Positions 1 through 8,801 of a DNA stretch of 64,000 bases are shown here, piece after piece. The notes beneath the pieces are model-generated. The model worked only from the letters and a program-made list of their open reading frames with translations, ran no database searches and had not been told where the DNA came from. Both the position numbers and the translations under genes were made by a program. Within the stretch, counting starts at the first letter, position 1, and every line of letters begins with the position of its first letter. The stretch lies in contig CAMCZZ010000001.1 of NCBI GenBank assembly GCA_945888375.1, positions 1-64,000 on the forward strand, in the 5' to 3' direction. The stretch is from Akkermansia muciniphila (GTDB lineage Bacteria; Verrucomicrobiota; Verrucomicrobiia; Opitutales; Opitutaceae).

Positions 1-177
1 CCCGGCATCAAGCTCGGCATCTGCGGCGAACACGGCGGCGACCCCGACTCCGTGAAGTTCTGCCATAAGGTCGGCCTGACCTACGTGAGCTGCTCGCCCT
101 ATCGCGTGCCCGTCGCCCGCCTCGCCGCCGCCCAGGCCGCGATCGAGGAAAAGCGCGCCGCCGCAAAGAAGAAGTAA
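1..177 (+). CDS. ppdK: Pyruvate phosphate dikinase, C-terminal end (5' truncated by window)
   Basis: Only the last 58 codons are inside the window, ending in TAA at 175-177. They read as the end of the PEP/pyruvate-binding barrel of [13 protein letters not shown] followed by [27 protein letters not shown] and a lysine-rich tail. The catalytic-cysteine loop (CGEHGGDP) and the VSCSPYRVP helix cap are hallmarks of PPDK; related PEP-utilising enzymes such as PpsA and PtsI differ here. PPDK interconverts pyruvate, ATP and phosphate with PEP, AMP and pyrophosphate in the cytoplasm. A strong intrinsic terminator follows 44 bases after the stop, so the unit ends here. Confidence 0.93.
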   Translation, partial: PGIKLGICGEHGGDPDSVKFCHKVGLTYVSCSPYRVPVARLAAAQAAIEEKRAAAKKK

Positions 178-220
178 GCCCACGGGAGACTAGGGCTTCG
201 GTCCGGCTCCTCTAAAATCG

Positions 221-256
221 AGCCCCGTCTGCGCAAGCGCGCAGCGGGGCTTTTTT
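221..256 (+). terminator. Rho-independent terminator of ppdK
   Basis: AGCCCCG (221-227) pairs with CGGGGCT (245-251) and CTGCGC (229-234) with GCGCAG (239-244) around an AAGC loop, with one unpaired T at 228. Six T residues (251-256) follow directly. This is a textbook intrinsic terminator for the upstream ppdK. Confidence 0.9.
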
Positions 257-408
257 GTTCCGCGTCACAGATCTACGGGTGCATCCAATAATTTATGCAT
301 CCGGGTGGATACTGGCAGCCCGACCTTGCTTGGTGGAGCAGCCAGTCGCACCGGGACCGAGGTTGGCGTCTACTGTCCAGCCTCACCGTCGGGCCACCGA
401 CCCGTTTT
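257..408. other. Short spacer between ppdK terminator and GH88 gene
   Basis: No gene seen. A weak hairpin, CGGG (390-393) with CCCG (401-404) followed by six T residues, sits just beyond the stop of the minus-strand GH88 gene. Its T-run is on the plus strand, so it would not terminate GH88; it is too short to call. Confidence 0.4.
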
Positions 409-1821
409 TTAAAAAAAGGTCAGGTATTTGCCGGCACCCAGGCGTTGAATTAGGAGGGCGAGCTCCATGGCGTGGTAGTCACCCCAGAGGCAGGCTTCAC
501 CGTTAGGCACCTTCTGGCCCTTGGCCACGTGGTCCCAGCCGTTGGGGCGGTGGTAGACGCTGTGGAGAAGCAGGCCCTGATGTTTCGGGTCGGTGCCGAG
601 GTAGGTATCGGTGAACAGGGTGTCGGCCACGGTGAGGCCGGCCTGAAGGTAGCGTTTGCCGGCCTTGGTTTCGCCTTTGGCCTGGAGGTAGAGACCGAGG
701 CGGATGAAGCCCTGGGCAGCGATGGCGGCGGCGGAGCTGTCCACTGGTTCGTGGGCGTTAAAGGGGTCGGCGGGCGAGGCGGTGAAGTCGCCCTGCTTGT
801 GAGTGTTTAGCGCGGCGCTGTCCCAGTAGGGCACGCCGTCGAGGGCGGAGTAGCCGTCGATGTAGTAATCTGAGGTGGCGCGGGCGGTCTCGAGGAAGAG
901 GTCGGTCACGGCACGGCGTCCGCCGACGGCGTCGAGATCGGAGCCGGGGACGGTGTCGAGGTATTCGAGTTGTTCGGCGTAGCCGCAGATGATCCAGGCG
1001 GCGCCGCGGGTCCAGGTGGTGAAGGGCGAGTAGCCTTGCTGGGAGGAGGGGCAGCGGAACTGGCCGTCGTTGCGGTTGAAGACCGACTCGTGGGCGACGC
1101 GGCCGCGGATATCGTAGGAATCGCGACCTTGGCCGAAGAAAACGTTGAAACGCGCGGTGGTGGCGGCGTGGGTCACGGCGCGGTGAAGCAGATTGATGGG
1201 TTTATCGCCCTCGCCCATCAGGACGTGACCAAGTTGGTGGGCGACGACCAGCGACCGCATGGAGCGGATGGTGTCGGCGAAGAGGGACTGCGGTCCGTTG
1301 AAGGAGTAGACGTAGCCGGAGGGCGCCACGCCGGGGCTATCCTCGAGCGGGGACCAGGGGGTGGTGGCGTTGGTGGGGGCGAAGCGGGCGGCCTGGACGG
1401 CACCGGAGACCTTCAGGGCGAGTTCGGTGTAGTGGATTTCTTCCGACGAGCCGGATGCGCGGCCTTCGAGCAGGAGGCGGCGGAGATTGCCGTAGGTGGA
1501 GACGTTGTTGAACCCGTGGTCGTGCACGCCGACATGGCTGACGTGTGAGGCCATGTGCCGGAGGGTTTTTTCGCGGCCGAGCTGCAGGAAGCGCTCCTCG
1601 CCGGTGGCATCGTATTGCAGGAACGCCATGCCGAACTGGAAGCCCTGGGTCCACTCCGTCCAGCCCCGCGAGGTATATTTGCCCTTGATGGTGAAGACGG
1701 GGGTGCCTTGGGCGGGGTTCCAGGCATTGTTAACGAGGTCGATTTTTTGACCGGCGAGCTCGAAGAGCCGGGTGAGCTTGGGCTGGAGTTTGGCGGGGGT
1801 GAGGGTGGCGTTGATCTTCAT
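409..1821 (-). CDS. GH88 unsaturated uronyl hydrolase
   Basis: Predicted 470-residue hydrolase of the (alpha/alpha)6-barrel GH88 family, which hydrates and removes the 4,5-unsaturated uronic acid left at the non-reducing end by polysaccharide lyases. Family landmarks visible: the HDHGF segment with the conserved Asp, the ADTIRSM region where the second catalytic Asp is expected, and TWTRGAAW near the middle, matching the usual WxRGxxW motif. No signal peptide, so it probably acts in the cytoplasm on imported oligosaccharides. I start at the ATG at 1821 (MKINATL); an upstream ATG at 1875 adds 18 low-complexity residues. The gene fits with the pectate lyases at 37-48 kb. Whether it prefers glucuronyl, galacturonyl or rhamnogalacturonyl ends cannot be read from the sequence. 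Confidence 0.85.
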   Translation of the reverse strand: MKINATLTPAKLQPKLTRLFELAGQKIDLVNNAWNPAQGTPVFTIKGKYTSRGWTEWTQGFQFGMAFLQYDATGEERFLQLGREKTLRHMASHVSHVGVHDHGFNNVSTYGNLRRLLLEGRASGSSEEIHYTELALKVSGAVQAARFAPTNATTPWSPLEDSPGVAPSGYVYSFNGPQSLFADTIRSMRSLVVAHQLGHVLMGEGDKPINLLHRAVTHAATTARFNVFFGQGRDSYDIRGRVAHESVFNRNDGQFRCPSSQQGYSPFTTWTRGAAWIICGYAEQLEYLDTVPGSDLDAVGGRRAVTDLFLETARATSDYYIDGYSALDGVPYWDSAALNTHKQGDFTASPADPFNAHEPVDSSAAAIAAQGFIRLGLYLQAKGETKAGKRYLQAGLTVADTLFTDTYLGTDPKHQGLLLHSVYHRPNGWDHVAKGQKVPNGEACLWGDYHAMELALLIQRLGAGKYLTFF

Positions 1822-1918
1822 GGAAGGTGAAAGGCTGGAAAGCAGGGGAGCGGGCCCGACGGGGCAAGCGGGCAAAGGTGATCCGGCTGGGGGAGTGCTA
1901 GGGAGGGTCGGGGTGGTG

Positions 1919-3178
1919 CTACGGGTAGGCCGGCCAAGGCTTGGTCAGCAGGCCGGCGTAGATGCGGGCGCCGGCGAGCAGTTCGCGGATCGCGGCGCGT
2001 TCATCGACGGCATGGTAATCCTCTCCTCCGGGGCCGTAGCCAAGGGTAGGGATGCCGAGGTGGTGCGAGAAAAAATGCATGTCGTTGAACCCGGTCGAGC
2101 AGCTGAAGGCCGGCCGGCAACGGCGTTCGCGGGCGACGTGGCTGGCGAGGGCGGCGGCGAAGGGGTGGTCGGGCGGGGCAAAGCAGGGGTGGTTCTCGGA
2201 GACCTTGCGCACTTCGATTCGCGGGCGGGGGACCGGGAGGGCGCGGGTGGCGGCGGCGAGAAAGCCGCGCACTTCGCGTTCGGCGTCCTCGACGGTCTCG
2301 CTGGGCAGCACCCGGCGGTCGATGCTGAAGCGGGCGAGGGCAGGGACGGTGTTGATCTTGTCGCCCGGACCGCCGCTAAAGACCCCGCCCGTGTTCAGTG
2401 TTGGCCGGCGCACGGTGCCGTCGGGAGCGGTGAAGGTGCGGCTGGCGAGGGTGCGGGCGTGGTCCCCGAGGGCGAGGATCAGGCGGGCGGCGTGTTCGAG
2501 CGCGTTGATGCCTTTGTCCGGGGTGCTGCCGTGGGCGGCGCGGCCTTGCACTGTGACTTCTAGCCAGACCACCCCGTTGTGTCCGCAGCCGATTTTGCGC
2601 CCTTCGCCACCCTCTAAAACCAGGGCGTAGTCCGGCCGGATCCCGCCGTGTTCCACCACCCAGCCGGCGCCGAGGGCGGAGTCGGTTTCCTCGTCAGCGG
2701 TGAAAGAAACCTCAATGTTCACGGCGGGCTTGGTGCGGGTCGCGCGGAGAGCCCGGAGGGCGAGGAGGAGGCTGGCGATGGCGCCCTTCATATCGGACGT
2801 GCCGCGCCCGTAGATCCAGCCGTCCTCGACCGCGCCGGAGAAGGGCGAGCCGTGCCGCCAGATGCCGGAGACGGGCACGACATCGTAGTGGGCGTTAAAA
2901 TGGACAGTTTTTCTTCCGGCGTCCGGCGTCGCTAGGCGACCGAGCACATTCCAGCGCGGGTGTTGCCACTGCTCGGGTGGCAGGTGACGGCGCAGCAGTG
3001 CGGAGGGGATGCGGGGGCGGCGCACGACGAGGCCGGCGAGTGTGAGTTCGGCGGCGAGAAGCCGGGTGATGGCGTCGTAGTGGTCCCCGGGCGGGTTGAC
3101 GGTGGGCAGCCGGACGAGACGCCGGAGCAGAGCGACGAGATCATCCGCATGGGTATCGACATAGGCGGCGGGCGTCAT
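1919..3178 (-). CDS. M20-family metallopeptidase (ArgE/DapE-like)
   Basis: A cytoplasmic M20 zinc hydrolase of about 419 residues. Metal-site motifs are in order: HYDVVP (first His/Asp), GRGTSDMKG (bridging Asp), then TADEE with the catalytic and metal-binding glutamates; a lid-domain dimerisation segment with [10 protein letters not shown] follows, and a late His near [12 protein letters not shown] completes the site. The family covers acetylornithine deacetylase, succinyl-diaminopimelate desuccinylase and carboxypeptidases; nothing here separates them. The ATG at 3178 gives a normal N-terminus; an in-frame start at 3244 adds 22 residues. It is divergent from pdxH and 97 bases upstream of the GH88 gene in the same direction, but a functional tie to GH88 is not evident. 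Confidence 0.85.
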   Translation of the reverse strand: MTPAAYVDTHADDLVALLRRLVRLPTVNPPGDHYDAITRLLAAELTLAGLVVRRPRIPSALLRRHLPPEQWQHPRWNVLGRLATPDAGRKTVHFNAHYDVVPVSGIWRHGSPFSGAVEDGWIYGRGTSDMKGAIASLLLALRALRATRTKPAVNIEVSFTADEETDSALGAGWVVEHGGIRPDYALVLEGGEGRKIGCGHNGVVWLEVTVQGRAAHGSTPDKGINALEHAARLILALGDHARTLASRTFTAPDGTVRRPTLNTGGVFSGGPGDKINTVPALARFSIDRRVLPSETVEDAEREVRGFLAAATRALPVPRPRIEVRKVSENHPCFAPPDHPFAAALASHVARERRCRPAFSCSTGFNDMHFFSHHLGIPTLGYGPGGEDYHAVDERAAIRELLAGARIYAGLLTKPWPAYP

Positions 3179-3273
3179 ACCGGGAGGTTCTTGCGAAGGA
3201 AGGCGGCGGGTCAATGTCGAGACGGCGGGCTGCGCCTTTGACAAGCTGCGGCGGGCGGGGCTTGGTTGCGGGC

Positions 3274-3918
3274 ATGTCGTCCCTTGCCGACCTCCGCAAA
3301 GACTATAGCCTCGCCGGACTCCTGGAAAAGGATCTGGCCAAAGATCCGTTCCGCCAGTTCGAGCGGTGGTTCCAGGAGGCGGAGGCCGCGAAACTGGTCG
3401 AGCCCAACGCCATGACGCTGGCTACGGTGGGAGCGGATGGCCGGCCCTCGGCTCGCACCGTGTTACTCAAGGGCATGGATGGTCGAGGTTTCGTGTTTTT
3501 TTCCAATTACGAGAGCCGGAAGGGCCGCGATCTGGCCGGTGTGCCGCGGGCGACGCTGGTGTTTCCTTGGTTGGCGCTTGAGCGACAGGTGATAGTGGAG
3601 GGAGCGGTCGTCCGGGTGACGCGTGAGGAGAGTGAGGCCTATTTCCATTCGCGTCCGAGGGCGAGCCAGTTGGGGGCGTGGGTCTCCCAGCAGAGCAGTA
3701 TCATCACCGGCCGGGCGGTATTGGAGGACGCGATGAAGGCGCTGGAGGTCAAATACGCCGGGCGTGAGGTGCCGCTGCCTCCTGCTTGGGGAGGCTACCG
3801 GCTGGCGCCGGAGACGGTGGAGTTTTGGCAAGGCCGCCGGAGCCGGCTGCATGATCGCCTGCGCTTTCGCCGCGAGAGCAAGTCAGGCGAATGGACGGTT
3901 GAGCGGCTGGCGCCCTGA
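3274..3918 (+). CDS. pdxH: Pyridoxamine 5'-phosphate oxidase
   Basis: A 214-residue FMN enzyme that oxidises pyridoxamine or pyridoxine 5'-phosphate to pyridoxal 5'-phosphate, the last step of vitamin B6 synthesis and salvage. Length matches the family. Diagnostic segments: [20 protein letters not shown] (FMN phosphate and ring contacts), [21 protein letters not shown], and the C-terminal [24 protein letters not shown] with the substrate-binding Arg and His, then the terminal VERLAP. The start at 3274 ([11 protein letters not shown]) aligns with family N-termini; a start at 3214 would add 20 residues overlapping the neighbouring promoter space. It heads a plus-strand series of four closely spaced housekeeping genes. 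Confidence 0.96.
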   Translation: MSSLADLRKDYSLAGLLEKDLAKDPFRQFERWFQEAEAAKLVEPNAMTLATVGADGRPSARTVLLKGMDGRGFVFFSNYESRKGRDLAGVPRATLVFPWLALERQVIVEGAVVRVTREESEAYFHSRPRASQLGAWVSQQSSIITGRAVLEDAMKALEVKYAGREVPLPPAWGGYRLAPETVEFWQGRRSRLHDRLRFRRESKSGEWTVERLAP

Positions 3919-3948
3919 GGCGGGTGGCCGGCTTTGATCTTTATTACC

Positions 3949-4470
3949 ATGCTGCTGCATCTGGTGCGCCATGCCCACGCGGTGACTGAGGAGGAGGATG
4001 CCACGCGTCCGCTCAGCCCCCGCGGTCATGGAGAGGCGGCGCGACTGGCGGCGTTTTTCACGGCGAATGGAGCCTTCCGGCCTGCCCAAATCTGGCATAG
4101 CCCCTTGCGGCGTTCGCGGCAGACGGCGGACGAACTCATCGGGCGCCTCGGCCTAGATGTGGTGCTCCTGGAGACGCCCGGGCTTTTGCCCGAGGATGAT
4201 CCTCTGGCCCTGGCCGAGCGTTTGGAATCACATCCGCGAGATGGTGGCGATCTGGCGTTGGTGGGGCATGAGCCGCATCTTGGTCTGCTGGCTTCGCTGC
4301 TCGTGCGGGGCAAACCGAAGGCGGGGTTTTTTGTCTTGGGGAAGGCGGCTTCGCTCTCGCTCGAGTCGGTGGAGGCTACACACAAAAGCAACGGCTTCCG
4401 CCGCTGGAAAATCCGCTGGTTGGTGGGGCCGGAACTTTTGCCGTCGATCGCCGAGCCGGCGCCCCTTTAG
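3949..4470 (+). CDS. SixA-like histidine phosphatase
   Basis: A 173-residue member of the histidine phosphatase (phosphoglycerate mutase-like) superfamily. It opens with LHLVRHAHA, the phosphate-acceptor His motif (RHxxA; the usual Gly is Ala here), and has the second catalytic His in LVGHEPHLG. Length and the RHxxA-to-GHEP spacing fit SixA, which removes phosphate from phosphohistidine in phosphorelay or PTS proteins. The partner here is unknown because no histidine kinase or PTS gene is in the window. I use the ATG at 3949; a TTG at 3934 is possible but adds nothing conserved. It begins 31 bases after pdxH. Confidence 0.82.
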   Translation: MLLHLVRHAHAVTEEEDATRPLSPRGHGEAARLAAFFTANGAFRPAQIWHSPLRRSRQTADELIGRLGLDVVLLETPGLLPEDDPLALAERLESHPRDGGDLALVGHEPHLGLLASLLVRGKPKAGFFVLGKAASLSLESVEATHKSNGFRRWKIRWLVGPELLPSIAEPAPL

Positions 4471-4478
4471 TTGGCCAA

Positions 4479-5402
4479 ATGAAGATCCTGCTCACCGGTG
4501 CCTCGGGGTTAGTCGGTTCGGCCTTTGCGGAGGCCGCCAAACGGCGCGGGCATCACGTGGTCGGGGTGGTAGGCCAGGCCGCTTTCACGGTCCCCGGTCT
4601 GGCGGAGAAACGCACCCTCGACCTGACCGTCCCCGAGGGGGTGACCGCGTTGGCGCTAGAGGTGTTTCCCGATGCGATTGTCAATTGTGCGGCGGTGGCC
4701 GAACCGGCCGCCTGTGATGCGGATCCTGCGCGTGCGCAGGTGCTGAACGTCGAGCTGCCGGCCTTGCTGGGCAAGCTGGCGCATCACCTCAGCGCACGCT
4801 TGGTCCATATTTCCACCGAGCAGGTTTTTGCGGGTGACCGCCCGCCCTATGCGGTGGGCGACGAGCCTCGGCCGGTGAATCTCTACGGGCGCCAGAAACT
4901 GGAAAGTGAGCGGCGGGTGCGCGAGGTTGCGCCCGATTTTGCGGCGACGCTGCGGGCCCCGCTCTTGACCGGCAACAGCCTGGGGGGCGCGCGCAGTTTA
5001 CACGAGCGGCTCCTGGCCGATTGGGCGGCGGGTCGCGCGCCGCGCTTGTATCGCGATGAGATCCGCCAGCCGTGCACGGCGGGAAATCTGGCGGAGGTGC
5101 TTGTGGAGCTTTGTGAACGCCAGGATCTGCGAGGGGTTTTCCACTGGGCGGGCGCGGAGACGCTTTCGCGTGTCGAGCTGGCCCGTCGTATCCGTGCGCA
5201 TTTCAAGCTCAGTCCGGAACAAGCGCCGATCACCGAGATTAGCCGGGCGGATGATCCTGCCTCGGCGAGGCGTCCGGCCGATCTCTCGCTCGACCTCAAG
5301 CCTCTGGCCGGCGTGCTAAAGACTCCGATCGAGACTTTCGACGCCCAGCTCGACCAGCTCATCCTTCCGCCGCCGGTGCGCGCATGGTATTTTTCTCTTT
5401 AG
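4479..5402 (+). CDS. RmlD-like sugar-nucleotide reductase (extended SDR)
   Basis: A 307-residue Rossmann-fold protein starting MKILLTGASGLVGSAFAE, the GxxGxxG NAD(P)-binding motif of extended short-chain dehydrogenases. The catalytic YGRQK (YxxxK) and the preceding HISTEQVFAGDRPPY follow the RmlD pattern of dTDP-4-dehydrorhamnose reductases, and VNCAAVAEPAACDADPARA is typical of that branch. It begins 8 bases after the SixA-like gene. No rmlA, rmlB or rmlC is adjacent, so a role in dTDP-rhamnose synthesis is not supported by context; another sugar or S-adenosylmethionine-complex role (MatB-like) remains possible. Confidence 0.78.
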   Translation: MKILLTGASGLVGSAFAEAAKRRGHHVVGVVGQAAFTVPGLAEKRTLDLTVPEGVTALALEVFPDAIVNCAAVAEPAACDADPARAQVLNVELPALLGKLAHHLSARLVHISTEQVFAGDRPPYAVGDEPRPVNLYGRQKLESERRVREVAPDFAATLRAPLLTGNSLGGARSLHERLLADWAAGRAPRLYRDEIRQPCTAGNLAEVLVELCERQDLRGVFHWAGAETLSRVELARRIRAHFKLSPEQAPITEISRADDPASARRPADLSLDLKPLAGVLKTPIETFDAQLDQLILPPPVRAWYFSL

Positions 5403-5421
5403 GGTGGAGATTGGCGCGGTC

Positions 5422-6180
5422 ATGAAATTGCAGGTTTTGCCCGCCCGTTTGGACTCGGCTGCGGCCAATATGGCCGCGGATTTCCTCCTGCTGCGCCGTT
5501 ATCCAGGACCCGGAAACGCATCGGTCCGATTTCGGGCCTATGGGTGGCACCGTCCGGCATTTACCTTTGGTTACAGCCAGAAAATCGACTGGGTGCGCGG
5601 GCAGCTGCCAGCTGACGCGGCGGGCGCGGAATTGGTGCGGCGACCTACCGGCGGCGGGCTGGTGGATCATCGCGAAGACTGGACCTACGCCTTGGTGATT
5701 CCGCGCGGTCATGAGCTCGAGAAAGTCCGCGCCGTGGAGAGTTATCACTCGGTGCATGGGGCGTTGCGGACGGCACTCGCGAGCTGCGGACACCCGGCGG
5801 TCTTGTTGGAGCGTTGCGAGCCGGCGCTGGAGGCGGAAAGCGAGAACGGGGAGCTGGCAGGGTGCGCGACGGCCAAGGGACCGACGGTGTGTTTTACCCG
5901 CGCGGAGCTTTATGATGTCGTGGATGTAACGACGGGGGAGAAAATCGCGGGGGCGGCCCAGAAGCGGACGAAGGAAGGGCTGTTGTTCCAAGGCTCGGTC
6001 CGGCGATCATCCGCGGCGGGGGTGCGGGATTGGGAGGAGTTGGGCAAGGCCTTCGTGGCGGAGCTGGCGAGGGTGCTTGGGGGCGAGGCGGAGGAAACGC
6101 CTTGGCCGGATTTTCGCGAAGGTGAACACGAGGCTCTGACGGAGCAGTATGCCGCGCCAGAGTGGACTGGGGCGCGGTGA
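5422..6180 (+). CDS. Lipoate-protein ligase / octanoyltransferase-like protein
   Basis: A 252-residue member of the biotin/lipoate ligase fold. RRPTGGGLVDH from about residue 73 is the lipoyl-AMP-binding RRxxGGG loop, and KIAGAAQKR with the catalytic Lys near 174 matches the KIxGxAQ motif of LplA/LipM. It would attach octanoate or lipoate to carrier domains of 2-oxoacid dehydrogenases or GcvH. The ATG at 5422 has a GGTGGAG purine tract 11 bases upstream, better supported than the GTG at 5404 that lies directly after the preceding gene. The C-terminus lacks the extra LplA accessory domain. Ligase and transferase cannot be told apart from the sequence alone. Confidence 0.82.
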   Translation: MKLQVLPARLDSAAANMAADFLLLRRYPGPGNASVRFRAYGWHRPAFTFGYSQKIDWVRGQLPADAAGAELVRRPTGGGLVDHREDWTYALVIPRGHELEKVRAVESYHSVHGALRTALASCGHPAVLLERCEPALEAESENGELAGCATAKGPTVCFTRAELYDVVDVTTGEKIAGAAQKRTKEGLLFQGSVRRSSAAGVRDWEELGKAFVAELARVLGGEAEETPWPDFREGEHEALTEQYAAPEWTGAR

Positions 6181-6230
6181 GGTTTTTCTGCTGACACATT
6201 AACTCTAACAGGGTGTCGCGCTAGGCCCTT

Positions 6231-8801
6231 TTACCTGACCGGGCCAGATGAGGGGGACTGCACGATGCCGAGAATCAAATAGGCACCGGGAGTGCGGACT
6301 TCGAGAGTATGGCGGCCGGCGGGGTAGTCGAAGGCGTGCACATTGACCGTAGGCAGCGTGTCAAACTTCACGGCATCCACGATAAACGGTTCGGCGCCAC
6401 CGCGCTCGGCCGCGGTAGCGTCGGTCTCGAGCGTGGGTGGTTTGCGCCATTCCGGGTCCGAGGCGTTAAAGTAGCCGATAAGCACGCGGACGGGCTCCGT
6501 GCATTCGAACTCGATGGGCGGAGGCGTGCCGGTGCGCGGCAGGCCTATGCCTTGAAGGGCTTCCAGCTCCGGTGCGACGGCGGTGAAGGTGGCGGGGGAA
6601 TTAGGGAAGGCGGTGTTGCCGACCTGCACGGTGTAGGTGCTCAGGCCGGGCGTGAGCAGTCGCCATTTGGCGGGAGTGAGCGGGGCGTGGGATCGCCCGC
6701 CGGCGGCGGCGGGGTCTTTGAGCGAGGCCACCTGGGCGCGGAAGTCGGCCAGTTCCTGCTCGTAGATCGGGAGCAGGTGCGCCCAGTGGTAGTTGGCGGC
6801 CTGACCGTTCTTGCCGCCGGGAACGGGGATGCGTCGCTGGGCGGTCTGCATGGAGTTGGCGGCCTTGTAGGTATCTTTCGTCAGGGCGGTGAGCGTGCGG
6901 AAGGCGTCGAGGCTGGCGGCGAGGGCGCGCTCGGCGGCCTCCATGTCGGCAGGATCGCGGCCGTGGCCGTAGCGCAGCACCGCCAGAGCGGCTGTGGTCT
7001 TGGCGACGTAGTTTTCCGACATGGCGCGGATGGCGTGGATGTCGTTGCGCAGGCGGGCGAACTCTTCGGCGTTTTTCGTCACAAGCGGGGCGGCGGCTTC
7101 GATGGCGGCGACGGCACGTTCAGAGAACGCGAGCACCTCGGCGTTGATCGAGACGGGCGTCTCGCCCTCGTGCGGGAGTTTTTGCCACTCGCGTTCGGCG
7201 AACTCCTTCAGGCGTTCGCCGGGGGGCGACTGGGATTCCCAGAGTTCGGGAAATTCGCGGTATTTCTCGGGACGGACGAGCGCGTCGAGCGTCATGCCAA
7301 GCGCGAGGGTCTGGCGGTTGCCCTCGGTGATGCCGTAGCGGCGGAGGAGGCGCGGGGCGCATTCGCCGGAGGCGTTGTAGGCGGTGAGGATGAGGTCGGC
7401 GGCGGCGGGGCCGTAATGATCGGCGAGGCGGGCGGTCCAGTAGGCGTGTTCGCCGGAGGCGTCGCGGTCGGGGTTCCAAGCGTAGCGGGCCCAGGCCTCG
7501 AACCAGATCCAGTCGCGTTCCCACTGTTTGAGCGGAGTGGCGGTGAGGTCGGGCGAGACGGGCCAGTCCCAGTAGAAGAGAGGGTAGAGGTGCAGGCCGC
7601 GCGCGCCGAGGCGGTCGCGCATCGCGAGGACGGATTTTTGGATAAAGTCGGTCGCGCCGTAGCGGAAGGGTTCAAGGTTCGCGAGGATGTGGACGTTGGC
7701 GATGTGGGTGGAGCCGACGCGGCTCATCGTCAGGTGCAATTGCTGGCGAACGCCGCGAGGTTCCCAGGTCGTGAGCGACTCGCCATTGAATTTTGCCTCG
7801 GTGAAGAGGTTTTTATAGATCTTGAGCGCCTCGGGCATGATCACGGTGGCGTCGGTGGCGTGGGTGCGCAGGATGACGGGTGGCTCCTTGGTCAGGCCGG
7901 CGGCTTTCATGCCTTCCTTAACGCCCGGCAGGATGGCCTCGGTCATCCAGCGGGTCTGGGCGGATTGTTCCTGAAGAGCCTCGCCGAGGCAGGGCATCAG
8001 GCCGACGTGGGGAAACTCGCGCACGAAGGCGGCGATGGATTTGCGGGTGTAGTCCGCGGCGAGGTCGTTCCAGGCGTGCAGCTGCGATTCGAGGCCGTGT
8101 TTCTCGGCGAGCGGTTTCGAGATGAGGATGCTGTAGAACTGCTGGACCAGCCAGATGCCGCGGCGGTCGCACTCGGCGGTGAGCCAGCGAAACATCGCCA
8201 CGTTGCGCTCGAAGATTTCGGGGGTGACTTCAACGGCTTCGGGGTAGTCGGGCAACCGAATGAGCGAGGCGAAGGGGTGGCCATTCCAGAGGTAGAGGGT
8301 ATTCATCCTCAACTCGGCCAGGTGGTCGAGGTAGTCGGTCCAGTAGGCCTTGTCGTAGAAGAACGGGAACTCCTCCGGCGTGTAGGGGTATTCGTAAACC
8401 TTTCGGCCGGGTAAATAGTAGGTTTTCTGCATGCCGATGCAGGTGCCGCGCAGGACCATGGTCGGTGCATCGGTGAGGTTTAGCGGCAGCGGCGACGCCG
8501 GAGATGTTTCGTTGTGACGGATGCGATCCGCCAATTCGAGGCACGCGTAGAGCCGGCCGGTGTCGTCGTCGGCGGCTATGGTGAACACGCCGTCTGGACC
8601 GGTCGTGATGGAAAATCCTTCTGGGGCGATCGGTAGGGTGGGCCGGCTGAAGAGGACGCGGGGCGCGTCGGACGGGCGGGCGGCGCGGAGGCGCTCCAGG
8701 CCGTAGAGGACGCGAGGCGAGGCGTCGGGCGGAGGCATCACTTCGGCGCGAAGCAGACCGGCGACCAGCGTGGCAAAAAGCGCGAGAAAGCGGAGAGTCA
8801 T
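6231..8801 (-). CDS. Secreted alpha-glucuronidase-like glycoside hydrolase
   Basis: A protein of 856 residues with an N-terminal signal peptide (MTLRFLALFATLVAGLLRA). After an N-terminal alpha/beta domain (about 25-125) comes a TIM-barrel-like core with YYLPGRKVYEYPYTPEEF, RMNTLYLWNGHPF, RGIWLVQQFYSI, and a region ending GLHLYPLFYWDWPVSPD; this layout resembles GH67/GH115-type alpha-glucuronidases and zincin-like GH20 N-domains. The C-terminal third is helical, followed by a beta domain. Start at 8801 because the frame upstream (to 9914) is only antisense to the next gene; the ATG overlaps the neighbour's stop as ATGA. Last gene of the minus arm. The true substrate is not known; family assignment is by overall resemblance, not by a proven motif. 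Confidence 0.62.
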   Translation of the reverse strand: MTLRFLALFATLVAGLLRAEVMPPPDASPRVLYGLERLRAARPSDAPRVLFSRPTLPIAPEGFSITTGPDGVFTIAADDDTGRLYACLELADRIRHNETSPASPLPLNLTDAPTMVLRGTCIGMQKTYYLPGRKVYEYPYTPEEFPFFYDKAYWTDYLDHLAELRMNTLYLWNGHPFASLIRLPDYPEAVEVTPEIFERNVAMFRWLTAECDRRGIWLVQQFYSILISKPLAEKHGLESQLHAWNDLAADYTRKSIAAFVREFPHVGLMPCLGEALQEQSAQTRWMTEAILPGVKEGMKAAGLTKEPPVILRTHATDATVIMPEALKIYKNLFTEAKFNGESLTTWEPRGVRQQLHLTMSRVGSTHIANVHILANLEPFRYGATDFIQKSVLAMRDRLGARGLHLYPLFYWDWPVSPDLTATPLKQWERDWIWFEAWARYAWNPDRDASGEHAYWTARLADHYGPAAADLILTAYNASGECAPRLLRRYGITEGNRQTLALGMTLDALVRPEKYREFPELWESQSPPGERLKEFAEREWQKLPHEGETPVSINAEVLAFSERAVAAIEAAAPLVTKNAEEFARLRNDIHAIRAMSENYVAKTTAALAVLRYGHGRDPADMEAAERALAASLDAFRTLTALTKDTYKAANSMQTAQRRIPVPGGKNGQAANYHWAHLLPIYEQELADFRAQVASLKDPAAAGGRSHAPLTPAKWRLLTPGLSTYTVQVGNTAFPNSPATFTAVAPELEALQGIGLPRTGTPPPIEFECTEPVRVLIGYFNASDPEWRKPPTLETDATAAERGGAEPFIVDAVKFDTLPTVNVHAFDYPAGRHTLEVRTPGAYLILGIVQSPSSGPVR

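Noticed and set aside
6309-8414. Plus-strand open frame of about 700 codons opposite the alpha-glucuronidase-like gene
   Set aside because: Low-complexity antisense frame; similar shadows lie opposite most long minus-strand genes (for example 44035-45648 and 46548-48269).
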